Below, in pieces: positions 17,329 through 25,994 of a stretch of 64,000 bases of DNA. Each line of letters starts with the position of its first letter. Positions within the stretch are counted from its first letter, which is position 1. The translations under genes were made by a program, and so were the position numbers. This DNA is from Pseudomonas sp. Root71. Its GTDB lineage: Bacteria; Pseudomonadota; Gammaproteobacteria; Pseudomonadales; Pseudomonadaceae. The notes under the pieces were generated by a model. That model was not told the DNA's origin and searched no databases. It was given only the letters and a program-made list of their open reading frames with translations. The DNA lies in NCBI RefSeq assembly GCF_001429045.1, contig NZ_LMHY01000025.1:424586-488585 (forward strand), written 5' to 3'.

Positions 17329-17349
17329 AAGGAAGGGCCCCTATCGTGA
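17260..17349 (+). CDS. 29-residue upstream ORF overlapping the pth start
   Basis: ATG 17260 has GGAG at 17248-17251, 8 nt upstream. The predicted peptide begins MVNEQFSSTFAAFPDCG and ends KEGPLS. Its TGA (17347-17349) overlaps the GTG of pth as GTGA, the classic coupling geometry. It spans the descending half of the leader hairpin, so translating it would open the arms covering the pth ribosome binding site. No family is recognised. It could be chance, though the SD and overlap together argue for function. Confidence 0.4.
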   Translation: MVNEQFSSTFAAFPDCGDVIHHSKEGPLS

Positions 17350-17930
17350 CTGCCATCAAACTGATCGTTGGCCTGGGAAATCCAGGCGCTGAATACGAAC
17401 AGACCCGGCATAACGCAGGGGCCCTTTTTGTTGAGCGCATCGCGAACGCACAAGGCGTGAACCTTGTGGCGGACCGCAAATATTTCGGCCTGACCGGGCG
17501 CTATTCGCATCAGGGTCAGGATGTTCGTCTGCTGATTCCCACCACGTACATGAACCGCAGCGGCCAGGCCGTGGCGGCACTCGCCGGTTTCTTCCGCATC
17601 AAGCCTGAAGAAATCCTCGTGGCGCACGACGAACTCGACCTGCCACCCGGCGTTGCCAAACTCAAGCAGGGCGGCGGCCATGGCGGTCACAACGGGTTGC
17701 GCGACATCATTGCGCAACTGGGCAATCAGAATACGTTCTACCGTCTGCGGCTTGGCATTGGCCACCCGGGCGTCGCCAGTATGGTTTCAAATTTCGTCCT
17801 GGGTCGTGCGCCACGCGCCGAACAGGAAAAACTCGATGCCAGCATCGACTTTGCCCTCGGCGTGCTGCCGGATATCCTCGCCGGGGAATGGAACCGCGCG
17901 ATGAAAAACCTGCACAGCCAGAAGGCCTGA
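17346..17930 (+). CDS. pth: Peptidyl-tRNA hydrolase
   Basis: A 194-residue enzyme that releases peptides from peptidyl-tRNA drop-off products. The start is GTG 17346 (VTAIKLIVGLGNPG). Catalytic His is in QTRHNAG, Asn in TYMNRSG and Asp in VAHDELDLPPG; the GGGHGGHNGLRD loop is intact. It sits between rplY and ychF, 23 bp before ychF, and is preceded by the hairpin leader and overlapping short ORF. Confidence 0.97.
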   Translation: MTAIKLIVGLGNPGAEYEQTRHNAGALFVERIANAQGVNLVADRKYFGLTGRYSHQGQDVRLLIPTTYMNRSGQAVAALAGFFRIKPEEILVAHDELDLPPGVAKLKQGGGHGGHNGLRDIIAQLGNQNTFYRLRLGIGHPGVASMVSNFVLGRAPRAEQEKLDASIDFALGVLPDILAGEWNRAMKNLHSQKA

Positions 17931-17953
17931 CTCTAACTCCTCGGGGAAACACC

Positions 17954-19054
17954 ATGGGATTCAATTGCGGCATCGTCGGCCTGCCTAACGTCGGTAAGTC
18001 CACCCTGTTCAACGCCCTGACCAAATCCGGGATCGCGGCCGAGAACTTCCCCTTCTGCACCATCGAACCCAACAGCGGTATCGTGCCGATGCCGGATCCG
18101 CGCCTGGATGCCCTGGCAGCCATCGTCAATCCAAAGCGCATCCTGCCAACCACCATGGAGTTCGTCGACATCGCTGGCCTGGTTGCCGGTGCGTCGAAAG
18201 GTGAAGGCCTGGGTAACAAGTTTTTGGCCAATATCCGTGAAACCGATGCCATCGCCCACGTGGTCCGCTGCTTCGAAGACGAGAACGTGATTCACGTCTC
18301 CAACAGCGTCGACCCGAAACGCGACATCGAAATCATCGACCTGGAACTGATCTTCGCCGACCTCGACAGCTGCGAGAAGCAACTGCAGAAAGTCGCTCGC
18401 AACGCCAAGGGCGGCGACAAGGACGCAGTGGTCCAGAAAGGCCTGCTGGAGCAACTGATCGCCCACTTCACCGAAGGCAAGCCGGCGCGCAGCCTGATGA
18501 AGAACATGGGCACCGACGAAAAAGCGGTGATCAAGGGCTTCCACCTGCTGACCACCAAGCCGGTCATGTACATCGCCAACGTCGCTGAAGACGGTTTCGA
18601 GAACAACCCGCACCTGGACGTTGTTCGCGCCATCGCCGAAGAAGAAGGCGCCATGGTTGTACCGGTGTGCAACAAAATCGAAGCGGAAATCGCCGAGCTC
18701 GATGACGGCGAAGAGAAGGACATGTTCCTCGAAGCCCTGGGCCTCGAAGAGCCTGGCCTGAACCGCGTGATCCGCGCCGGCTACGAAATGCTGCACCTGC
18801 AGACCTACTTCACCGCCGGTGTCGAAGAAGTCCGCGCCTGGACCGTCCGCGTCGGTGCCACCGCACCACAAGCCGCTGGCGTGATCCACACCGACTTCGA
18901 AAAAGGCTTCATCCGCGCCGAAGTGATCGCCTACAACGATTTCATCCAGTACAAGGGCGAAGCCGGTACCAAGGAAGCCGGCAAATGGCGCCTGGAAGGC
19001 AAGGACTACATCGTCAAGGACGGCGACGTGATGCACTTCCGCTTCAACGTGTAA
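17954..19054 (+). CDS. ychF: Redox-regulated ATPase YchF
   Basis: A 366-residue Obg-family P-loop protein that binds ATP rather than GTP and associates with ribosomes. G1 is GLPNVGKST. The usual NKxD base-specificity motif is NKIE, the hallmark of the ATP-binding YchF clade. A C-terminal TGS domain ends DGDVMHFRFNV. ATG 17954 has GGGGAAA upstream. It ends at a strong terminator. Confidence 0.97.
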   Translation: MGFNCGIVGLPNVGKSTLFNALTKSGIAAENFPFCTIEPNSGIVPMPDPRLDALAAIVNPKRILPTTMEFVDIAGLVAGASKGEGLGNKFLANIRETDAIAHVVRCFEDENVIHVSNSVDPKRDIEIIDLELIFADLDSCEKQLQKVARNAKGGDKDAVVQKGLLEQLIAHFTEGKPARSLMKNMGTDEKAVIKGFHLLTTKPVMYIANVAEDGFENNPHLDVVRAIAEEEGAMVVPVCNKIEAEIAELDDGEEKDMFLEALGLEEPGLNRVIRAGYEMLHLQTYFTAGVEEVRAWTVRVGATAPQAAGVIHTDFEKGFIRAEVIAYNDFIQYKGEAGTKEAGKWRLEGKDYIVKDGDVMHFRFNV

Positions 19055-19073
19055 GCCATACGCACAAGAAAAA

Positions 19074-19098
19074 GCCGCGTTTGATACGCGGCTTTTTT
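19074..19098 (+). terminator. Terminator of ychF
   Basis: The stem GCCGCGT/ACGCGGC with loop TTGAT is followed by six T residues. An A-run before the stem makes it potentially bidirectional for the convergent MFS gene. Confidence 0.92.
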
Positions 19099-19109
19099 GT
19101 GAGAATTTC

Positions 19110-19178
19110 AAAAGATCGCAGCCTTCGGCAGCTCCTACAGATGATCGGCGTAGGAGCTGCCGAAGGCTGCGATCTTTT
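19110..19178. repeat. REPIN: 29-bp perfect inverted repeat
   Basis: Arms at 19110-19138 and 19150-19178 are perfectly complementary over 29 bp with an 11-nt loop. The core is GTAGGAGCTGCCGAAGG. A second copy lies at 53404-53469. This is the REP-doublet (REPIN) class dispersed in P. fluorescens genomes and moved by RAYT transposases, none of which is in this window. Confidence 0.9.
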
Positions 19179-19182
19179 AGCT

Positions 19183-20400
19183 CTATGCCTTTTTGGTTCG
19201 CGGCAGGAAGATCGCCAACACCCCGAACAGCGGCAGGAACGAACACAGGTAGTACACGTATTCGATGCCATGAATGTCCGCCAGATGGCCCAGCAGCGCC
19301 GCACCAATCCCGCCGAAACCGAACATCAGGCCGAAGAACACCCCGGCGATCATCCCGACATTGCCCGGCACTAATTCCTGGGCATACACCACGATGGCCG
19401 AGAACGCCGAGGCGAGGATGAAGCCGATAACGACGCTGAGGATGCTGGTCCAGAACAGGTCGACATGGGGCAGCAGCAATGTGAAGGGTGCAACACCGAG
19501 GATCGAGAACCAGATCACCGCCTTGCGCCCGATCTTGTCGCCGATCGGCCCGCCGAAGAATGTCCCCGCCGCGACCGCGCCGAGAAACAGGAACAGGTGC
19601 AACTGCGAACTGGCCACCGACAGGTCGAACTTCTCGATCAGGTAAAAGGTGAAGTAGCTGGTGAGGCTCGACATGTAGAAATACTTGGAGAACACCAGCA
19701 ACCCGAGTACCACCAGCGCACTGGTGACTCGGCCCTTGGACAGGCCGTGAGTCGCAGCCTGGCCCTGCTTGAGCTTGAACAGGTTCAAGTGGTTGGCGTA
19801 CCAGCGGCTGATCCGGTAGAGCACGAACAGCGCAAACACCGCGAACAGGCCGAACCAGGCCACGTGCCCTTGACCGTAGGGAATGATGATCGCCGCCGCC
19901 AGCAACGGGCCGAACGCAGAGCCTGCATTACCGCCGACCTGGAAGGTCGATTGCGCCAGCCCGAAGCGTCCGCCCGAAGCCAGGCGCGCCACGCGGGACG
20001 CTTCCGGGTGGAAGGTGGAAGAACCGATGCCGATCAGCCCCGCCGCCAACAGGATTAACGGGAAACTGGCAACCACCGACATCATCAGAATGCCAACCAG
20101 GGTGCAGACCGTCCCCGCCGGCAACAACCACGGCTTGGGATGGCGATCGGTGTAGTAACCGACCCATGGCTGCAGCAGCGAGGCCGTCAACTGGAATGTC
20201 AGGGTGATCAGGCCGACCTGGGTGAAGGTCAGGCCATAGTTGGCCTTGAGCATCGGATAGATCGACGGCAGCACCGACTGGATCAGGTCGTTGATCAAGT
20301 GCGCCAGCGCTACGGCGCCGATGATGCGCATCACCAGGGGACTGCTTTGGGGCGTAGCGGAAGCCGGCACTGAGCCGGACTGGGCGTTGCTGATAGCCAT
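19183..20400 (-). CDS. MFS transporter (fosmidomycin-resistance Fsr-like)
   Basis: A 405-residue inner-membrane protein with 12 predicted membrane segments, starting at 20400 (MAISNAQ). After a short Ser/Ala-rich tail comes AHLINDLIQSVLPSIYPMLK, typical of the Fsr-like MFS subfamily. The loop 2-3 motif reads GYYTDRHPKPW and loop 8-9 is GDKIGRKAVIW. It is probably a drug or small-molecule exporter; the substrate cannot be told. It converges on ychF, separated by a terminator and a REPIN. Confidence 0.85.
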   Translation of the reverse strand: MAISNAQSGSVPASATPQSSPLVMRIIGAVALAHLINDLIQSVLPSIYPMLKANYGLTFTQVGLITLTFQLTASLLQPWVGYYTDRHPKPWLLPAGTVCTLVGILMMSVVASFPLILLAAGLIGIGSSTFHPEASRVARLASGGRFGLAQSTFQVGGNAGSAFGPLLAAAIIIPYGQGHVAWFGLFAVFALFVLYRISRWYANHLNLFKLKQGQAATHGLSKGRVTSALVVLGLLVFSKYFYMSSLTSYFTFYLIEKFDLSVASSQLHLFLFLGAVAAGTFFGGPIGDKIGRKAVIWFSILGVAPFTLLLPHVDLFWTSILSVVIGFILASAFSAIVVYAQELVPGNVGMIAGVFFGLMFGFGGIGAALLGHLADIHGIEYVYYLCSFLPLFGVLAIFLPRTKKA

Positions 20401-20573
20401 GGGAATTTCCAGACAACAGGAGGTACAAACGTGCAGGTGCGTCAATGTGCCATTTTTCAGTGCAGCAACGCCATCCCCTTAGCCTGCTAACGACTTCGAT
20501 TTTTCATTTCCACCTCCTTGATGGCGCAAAGCCATGGTCTGAATCTTGCCTTCCTTGTCTGCTTGAACGCGGC

Positions 20574-20588
20574 CTCCTTACAAAGGAG
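20574..20588 (+). promoter_or_regulatory. Hairpin sequestering the SD of a short ORF
   Basis: CTCCTT (20574-20579) and AAGGAG (20583-20588) form a perfect 6-bp stem with an ACA loop. The stem buries the Shine-Dalgarno sequence of the 21-residue ORF at 20596. This is a possible translational switch in the leader of the downstream chemoreceptor. Confidence 0.45.
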
Positions 20589-20595
20589 ACCGACA

Positions 20596-20661
20596 ATGGG
20601 AAGTTTCGCTACAGAGTCGGCCTACAGAGCGGACAAGGGTGAACTTTCGAGGCCTTTTTAG
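20596..20661 (+). CDS. 21-residue upstream ORF in chemoreceptor leader
   Basis: ATG 20596 follows a near-perfect SD (AAAGGAG, 7-nt spacing). It encodes MGSFATESAYRADKGELSRP plus Phe and ends at TAG 20659-20661. The SD is buried in a CTCCTT/AAGGAG hairpin. It lies 71 bp before the chemoreceptor start. Downstream, GTCGGAG/CTCCGAC and CGCAC/GTGCG can form two further hairpins. It may be a leader peptide or a small protein; no homologue is recognised. Confidence 0.4.
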   Translation: MGSFATESAYRADKGELSRPF

Positions 20662-20732
20662 AGGGCACGAGTCGGAGTCCACAACCTCCGACGCACGCCA
20701 ATAGTGCGTGGTGTCCAGAGGAGTCTTGGGGC

Positions 20733-22790
20733 ATGCAGGCTTTTTTATCACCGGGGATCGGGCTGCTGGGGCGTTTTGGCTTCGCACGTAAATTCCAGCT
20801 GTTGTTTCTGCTATTTATCCTGCCGCTGGCCGGTAGCCTGTGGATGATCGGCCAGGACTATCGCGACAAACTCAACCTGATCTCAGGCGAACGCGCCGGG
20901 GTGCGGCAACTGCTTGCGCTCGATGCGCTGGATGACCTGCTCGCCGCCCAGCGTGATCGCGCCGCCCGGTGGCGCGCCACGGAAACCAATCGCCAGCCAA
21001 CGCCGGCCACCCTCGCCGCGATGGCCGCCTTCGATGCCGTTCAGCCCGCCGTCAGCCAGGCCACTGCCGAGTTGGGCAATGCCCTGCAAAAAGAAAACGC
21101 CGAGGGCGAGACCCTGTCGCGTTACCAGGCCCTGCAAACCGCCCTCGATGGCCTCGACTCAAAAAGCCTGAGCAATGTCGGCTGGTGGCCGGATGGTTAT
21201 GATCGCTTCACCAACGCCTTGAGCGCCCTGCAAGCCTTGCGCGAGCAGATCGCCATGGACAATCGCCTGACGCTGGCACCGTGGCTGGAAACCTACTTGC
21301 TGACGCAGATCTCCACCCAGCATGCGCCAGACCTGATCGAACGGGTCGGTCGTCTGGCGGCGGTGGGCCAGGCCTCGGTGGTGTCCGGGCAGTTCACCCT
21401 GCAAAGCCGCTTGCAACTGCGCGATTTGCGCAGTCGCATCGGCGATGCGCGAGAGCAGTTGGTGAAAACCGCAGGCCTGCTCGAAGCGCGCTTGCCCAGC
21501 GCCCTGCAAACCTGGGCCGGGCAGTACCACGACAGCCTCAAGCGCCTCGATGCGGGCCTGAAGGTGCTGGATGACGGCGTGTTCGGCGGCAGCATCAACC
21601 TCAAGCCGGAGGATTTCGAACGCAGTCTCGATGCCCTGCTCTCCGACCTCGCTTCGTTGCGCCAGCAGTCGCTGGTGTCGCTGGATCAGCGCCTGGATTA
21701 CTACCACGACTCGGCGATCCGCCAGTTCGTTATGGTGGCCGCCGTGTTGGGCTGCCTGCTGTTGGCGGCACTGTATCTGTTCATCTGTTTGCAGGCCTCG
21801 ATCCGCCGCAGCGCCAGCGGCATCACGGTGCTGGCCGAGGCCTTGCGCGATGGCAATCTGAGTCTGCAAGTGCCGGTTCAGGGCCGGGACGAACTGGCGG
21901 TCATCAGCACCGCGCTGAACGTCGCCGTGGTGCAACTGCGCAGCAGCCTGCAAGGGGTGGATCACGAAACCCTGCAACTGAGCAACGCGGTGCAAACCCT
22001 CAACCATCACTCCAGCGATGCCCTGGGCGAAGTCGAAGCCCAGCAGTTGCAGATCAGCCAGATTGCCGCTGCGGCGACACAACTGGCCGCCACCTCACAA
22101 GGGGTGGCCCACAGTTGCGAACAGGCGTCCGGCAGTGCCCAGCACACCCGACGCATTGCCGCCGACAGCAGCCGTGACAGCCTGCGCACCACCGCGAGCA
22201 TCCAGCAACTCAATCAACGCCTGAACGAGACCGCTGCGGCGCTGGGCCGGGTCAGCGAGCAGGGGCAGCAGATTCAACTGGTAGTCGACACCATTCGCGG
22301 CGTCGCCGAGCAGACCAACCTGCTGGCGCTCAATGCCGCCATCGAGGCGGCTCGGGCGGGCGAGCAAGGGCGTGGCTTCGCGGTGGTAGCCGATGAAGTG
22401 CGCAGCCTGTCGCAACGCACGCAATCGTCGACTGCGCAGATTGCCGGCACGGTCGACAGCCTGCGCAGCACCGTGAATGAGGCCGTCAGCCTGATGCAAG
22501 CCGCCTGCAGTCAGGCAGAGAGCGATGCACAAGCGGTCACCGGCCTCGGTGAACGGCTCGGTGAAATCGCCAGTGCGGTGCAGAGCGTCACCGATACCCT
22601 GGCGCAAATCGCCACGGCGGTTGAAGAACAGGCCAGTACCGCCGACGAGGTCAGCGGCAATATCCAGCAGGTCGATCAAGCGGCGGTGCGCCTTCTTGAA
22701 GGTGCCCGCGCGGTGAACCAGGCAGCGGACACCCTGAGCCACGGCAGCAAGGCCCTCAGCGCCAACACCGGGCGTTTCCGCTTGAGTTGA
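20733..22790 (+). CDS. Transmembrane methyl-accepting chemotaxis protein
   Basis: A 685-residue receptor. TM1 is at about residues 17-36 (LLFLLFILPLAGSLWMIG). A mostly helical periplasmic sensor of ~290 residues follows, then TM2 at about 330-352 (VMVAAVLGCLLLAALYLF). Next come a HAMP linker and a cytoplasmic signalling domain whose hairpin tip is GVAEQTNLLALNAAIEAARA. No CheR-tethering pentapeptide is visible at the C-terminus. The ligand is unknown. It starts at ATG 20733 with GAGGAG upstream and has a structured 5' leader. Confidence 0.93.
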   Translation: MQAFLSPGIGLLGRFGFARKFQLLFLLFILPLAGSLWMIGQDYRDKLNLISGERAGVRQLLALDALDDLLAAQRDRAARWRATETNRQPTPATLAAMAAFDAVQPAVSQATAELGNALQKENAEGETLSRYQALQTALDGLDSKSLSNVGWWPDGYDRFTNALSALQALREQIAMDNRLTLAPWLETYLLTQISTQHAPDLIERVGRLAAVGQASVVSGQFTLQSRLQLRDLRSRIGDAREQLVKTAGLLEARLPSALQTWAGQYHDSLKRLDAGLKVLDDGVFGGSINLKPEDFERSLDALLSDLASLRQQSLVSLDQRLDYYHDSAIRQFVMVAAVLGCLLLAALYLFICLQASIRRSASGITVLAEALRDGNLSLQVPVQGRDELAVISTALNVAVVQLRSSLQGVDHETLQLSNAVQTLNHHSSDALGEVEAQQLQISQIAAAATQLAATSQGVAHSCEQASGSAQHTRRIAADSSRDSLRTTASIQQLNQRLNETAAALGRVSEQGQQIQLVVDTIRGVAEQTNLLALNAAIEAARAGEQGRGFAVVADEVRSLSQRTQSSTAQIAGTVDSLRSTVNEAVSLMQAACSQAESDAQAVTGLGERLGEIASAVQSVTDTLAQIATAVEEQASTADEVSGNIQQVDQAAVRLLEGARAVNQAADTLSHGSKALSANTGRFRLS

Positions 22791-22805
22791 ATCCGCCAGG
22801 ACTTC

Positions 22806-23711
22806 TCAGGCGCGGATCACCGCCTCCGGGAAGTCCTGCTCCAGTTCGCTCTTTAGCCAGTCGATAAACCACGCCACGTCCGCCGAGAGTTCGGCGGACG
22901 GCGTCAGCACCCGATAGCTTTCCAGCTTCACTTGCGCGTCCACCACCCGCACCAGCTTGCCGCTATGGAGCTCTTCGCGCACCAGCACTTCGTTGGCCAG
23001 CGCAATGCCCTGCCCGCTCTCGGCCACCGACAAGGCGTGGTCGTTGTTGACGTAGAGCATGTCCGAATTGAGGTGGATGTCGAGGTCATTGGCGGCGAAC
23101 CACAGGTTCCACCACTCGCCGTCATCGACGTGGATCAGGTTGTGCTTCACCAGGTCCGCGGGACTGTCGATGGGCTCGACGCTGGCCAGATAATCAGGGG
23201 AACAGATCGGAAACACCCGAGGACAAATCAGGCTGGTGCGCGAGTGGGCATATTGGCCGTCCAACCCGTAGACGATGCCCAGGTCAGCGCTTTTGCCATC
23301 CACCTCGGTGAAGGTCGAATTGGGTTCGATGGCGAATTTCAAGCCCGGACGCAGGTGCCGCATAGCCTCGATGCGCGGCATCAGCCAGCGCTTGGCAAAC
23401 CCCGGCACCACCATGATGCGCAGCCAGCGTTCGGCGTGCTTGGGTTGCGCCTCTTTTCCGGCCTCGATGATCAACTGCAAGGCGGCGGTGATCTTGCGGT
23501 GGTACTTCTCCCCCGCCGTCGTCAGGTTGACCCCGCGAGAGGTGCGCTCGAACAGTTGGATGCCTAGCCAGTCTTCCAGCAATTTCACGTGGCGGCCGAT
23601 GGCCGGCTGGGTCACGTGCAGGGCCTTGGAGGCTTCGACATAGCTGCCCAACCGGGCCGCGGCATCAAAGGCACGCACTGCGTTGAGCGGCGGCAAACGG
23701 TGGTCAGGCAT
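22806..23711 (-). CDS. LysR-family regulator (GcvA-like)
   Basis: A 301-residue LTTR starting at 23711 (MPDHRLPPLNAVRAF). The winged HTH is at residues about 8-65 (AFDAAARLGSYVEASKALHVTQPAIGRHVKLLEDWLG). An effector-binding domain of GcvA type follows. It is divergent from a polyamine-type ABC transporter and amidase operon, which it most likely controls through the palindrome at 23731-23749. The inducer is unknown. Confidence 0.93.
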   Translation of the reverse strand: MPDHRLPPLNAVRAFDAAARLGSYVEASKALHVTQPAIGRHVKLLEDWLGIQLFERTSRGVNLTTAGEKYHRKITAALQLIIEAGKEAQPKHAERWLRIMVVPGFAKRWLMPRIEAMRHLRPGLKFAIEPNSTFTEVDGKSADLGIVYGLDGQYAHSRTSLICPRVFPICSPDYLASVEPIDSPADLVKHNLIHVDDGEWWNLWFAANDLDIHLNSDMLYVNNDHALSVAESGQGIALANEVLVREELHSGKLVRVVDAQVKLESYRVLTPSAELSADVAWFIDWLKSELEQDFPEAVIRA

Positions 23712-23730
23712 GGTATTCGGGCGCCTTCTG

Positions 23731-23765
23731 CTGTTAAATTTTTTAACAGCCCCTATGTTAAAATT
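23731..23765. promoter_or_regulatory. LysR-type operator
   Basis: A perfect 19-bp palindrome, CTGTTAAA-TTT-TTTAACAG, lies at 23731-23749, 19 bp upstream of the lysR start. A second half-site TGTTAAAAT follows at 23756-23764. This RBS/ABS-like arrangement in the divergent region is typical of LTTR control. Confidence 0.65.
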
Positions 23766-23939
23766 GAAGTTTCGCCCCCGCAACCCCTCGCTGATAATCG
23801 ATCCACAGCAGAACAAAAAAACAGCTGGTTACAACACCCGAACGCAATCTCGATCCTGCCCAGAAAAATAATATCCATGGCCCGACGACACAGCTGTTTT
23901 CAGCACGTGCGCAGGCGATGGGGGAATCGGAGGTAACGC

Positions 23940-25058
23940 ATGAATGCCCTGCATTCGCTGCAAACGCTGGCGGTGTCCATCCGCTCAGTGCGCAAAGTCT
24001 ACGGTGATCCAAAGACTGGCCCGGTGGCGCTCAAAAGCATCGACCTGGACATTCGCGACAACGAGTTCTTCACCCTTCTCGGCCCATCGGGCTGCGGCAA
24101 AACCACGCTCCTGCGGATGATCGCCGGGTTCGAATTCCCTACCGAAGGCGAGATTCTGCTCTACGGCGAAAACATCGCCGACCGCCCGCCCTTCCAGCGC
24201 CCGGTCAACACGGTGTTCCAGCATTACGCGTTGTTCCCGCATATGACCATCGCCGAGAACCTGGCCTTCGGCCTTGAGTCCCACCCGATGGGCAAAGTCC
24301 TGAACAAAACGCAATTGGCCGAACGGGTGCGCGAGATGCTCGCCCTGGTGCAGATGGAACGCTTTGCCAACCGCAAGCCGGCGCAGTTGTCCGGCGGTCA
24401 GCAACAGCGTGTCGCCCTGGCTCGTGCATTGGCGCCGCACCCCAAAGTCTTGCTGCTCGACGAACCGCTTTCGGCGCTGGACCTCAAGCTGCGCCAGGCC
24501 ATGCGCGAAGAGCTGAAAACCATTCAGGCCCGCACCGGCATCACCTTCATCTTTGTCACCCATGACCAGGAAGAAGCCTTGACCATGTCCGACCGCATCG
24601 CCGTGTTGTCCGAAGGCGAGGTGCAGCAGGTCGGCCGTCCGGAAGACATCTACGAACGCCCGCGCAATCGCTTCGTGGCGGACTTCATCGGTGAAACCAA
24701 CTTCATCGAAGGCACGGTCACCCGCATCGAAGACGGCCTGGCCTGGTTCGCCGGCCCGGCCGGTCATCCGCTGCCTGCACAGCCATGCAGCGATGTGCGG
24801 GTCGGGGCCAACGTCACTTTGTCCGTGCGTCCCGAGCGTTTGCATCTGGTGCCGGGCAATACCGAATGTGCCTTGCCATGCCGAATCGAAGCGCAGATCT
24901 ACCTCGGCACCGACCTGCAATACCAGGTCAGCCTGAGCGACGGTTCGCGCCTCACTGTGCGCACCCCCAACTGCGTCGACCAGAGCAAACGCTTCGCCGT
25001 CGGCAGCCAGGCCGGTCTGTTGTTCGACCAGGGCAGCGCCAGCGTCCTGCACGATTGA
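23940..25058 (+). CDS. ABC transporter ATPase, spermidine/putrescine (PotA) type
   Basis: A 372-residue ATPase. Walker A is GPSGCGKTT at about residues 48-56, the signature is LSGGQQQRVALARAL and Walker B is VLLLDEPLSALD. The H-loop is VTHDQEEAL and a C-terminal TOBE domain follows. The RBS GGAGGT precedes ATG 23940. It is the first gene of the five-gene transporter/amidase operon, divergent from lysR. Confidence 0.93.
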   Translation: MNALHSLQTLAVSIRSVRKVYGDPKTGPVALKSIDLDIRDNEFFTLLGPSGCGKTTLLRMIAGFEFPTEGEILLYGENIADRPPFQRPVNTVFQHYALFPHMTIAENLAFGLESHPMGKVLNKTQLAERVREMLALVQMERFANRKPAQLSGGQQQRVALARALAPHPKVLLLDEPLSALDLKLRQAMREELKTIQARTGITFIFVTHDQEEALTMSDRIAVLSEGEVQQVGRPEDIYERPRNRFVADFIGETNFIEGTVTRIEDGLAWFAGPAGHPLPAQPCSDVRVGANVTLSVRPERLHLVPGNTECALPCRIEAQIYLGTDLQYQVSLSDGSRLTVRTPNCVDQSKRFAVGSQAGLLFDQGSASVLHD

Positions 25059-25073
25059 GCACGAGGAATCGCC

Positions 25074-25994
25074 ATGCACGCTTTACCGATTGCCAATACC
25101 CTGGAACGTCGGCGGGCCTTCCAGAGTTTCCTCGGGGTCAGCCCGGCGCTGATCGCCATCGGCCTGTTTCTGATCGTGCCGATCCTGATTGTCATCGGCT
25201 ATTCGTTGATGGAGGCCAACCCCTACGGCGGGGTGAACAAGGTATTCAGCAGCGATGCCTACACCTCGTTGCTGTTCGAACGACAACTGGATGACAGCCT
25301 GGCCTTCGCCGACTCCTACCTGATCATTGCCCTGCGCTCCATCGGCATCGCCGGGCTGACCACCCTCATCACTTTGCTGATCGGTTTTCCGGTGGCGGTG
25401 TGGCTGGCCATGCAGCCGCCCCATCGTCGTGGTCTGCTGATCTTTCTGATCACCGTGCCGTTCTGGGCCAACCTGTTGATCCGCACCTATGCGTGGATTC
25501 TGCTGCTGCGCAATACCGGGGTGATCAACAACAGTCTGATGGGCCTCGGAGTGATCGACCAGCCGCTACAACTTCTCTACACCGACGGCGCGGTGCTGCT
25601 GGGGCTGGTTTACACCTACGCGCCCTTCGTCGTACTGCCGATCTACGCCACCCTGGAAAAAATGGACATCCGCCTGCTCGAAGCGGCTCAGGACCTCTAC
25701 GCCGGACGCATTCGAACCTTGCGCAAGGTGGTGTTGCCGATCGCCAGGCCGGGGATTCTCGCCGGCGCCATTCTCACTTTCGTGCCTTGCCTGGGCGCGA
25801 TGATCGCCCCGGAACTGCTCGGTGGCGGCACGCGGATGATGCTCGGCAACTTGATCTTCCGGCAGTTCAGCGATGCGCGTAACTGGCCATTCGGCGCGGC
25901 CCTGTCGCTGGTGCTGATGGCGGCGGTGATGTTGGTACTGACGGTTTATGCCCTGCGTGCCGAGCGCCAGCGCATCGCCAAAGGAGGTGCGTGA
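25074..25994 (+). CDS. ABC transporter permease, PotB type
   Basis: A 306-residue inner-membrane permease with six predicted segments. The cytoplasmic EAA loop is ARPGILAGAILTF preceded by EAAQDLYAGRIRTLRKV. It pairs with the PotC-type permease that follows; its stop codon overlaps that gene's start. Confidence 0.92.
   Translation: MHALPIANTLERRRAFQSFLGVSPALIAIGLFLIVPILIVIGYSLMEANPYGGVNKVFSSDAYTSLLFERQLDDSLAFADSYLIIALRSIGIAGLTTLITLLIGFPVAVWLAMQPPHRRGLLIFLITVPFWANLLIRTYAWILLLRNTGVINNSLMGLGVIDQPLQLLYTDGAVLLGLVYTYAPFVVLPIYATLEKMDIRLLEAAQDLYAGRIRTLRKVVLPIARPGILAGAILTFVPCLGAMIAPELLGGGTRMMLGNLIFRQFSDARNWPFGAALSLVLMAAVMLVLTVYALRAERQRIAKGGA

Noticed and set aside
17933..19246. 437-codon open frame antisense to ychF
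   Set aside because: Opposite a well conserved ATPase and rich in Val/Asp/His expected from reverse reading.
20519..20560. GGCGCAAAGCC resembling the core of a GEMM c-di-GMP riboswitch
   Set aside because: The upstream conserved GCACAGGGCAAACC segment and second helix are missing; only a short string matches.
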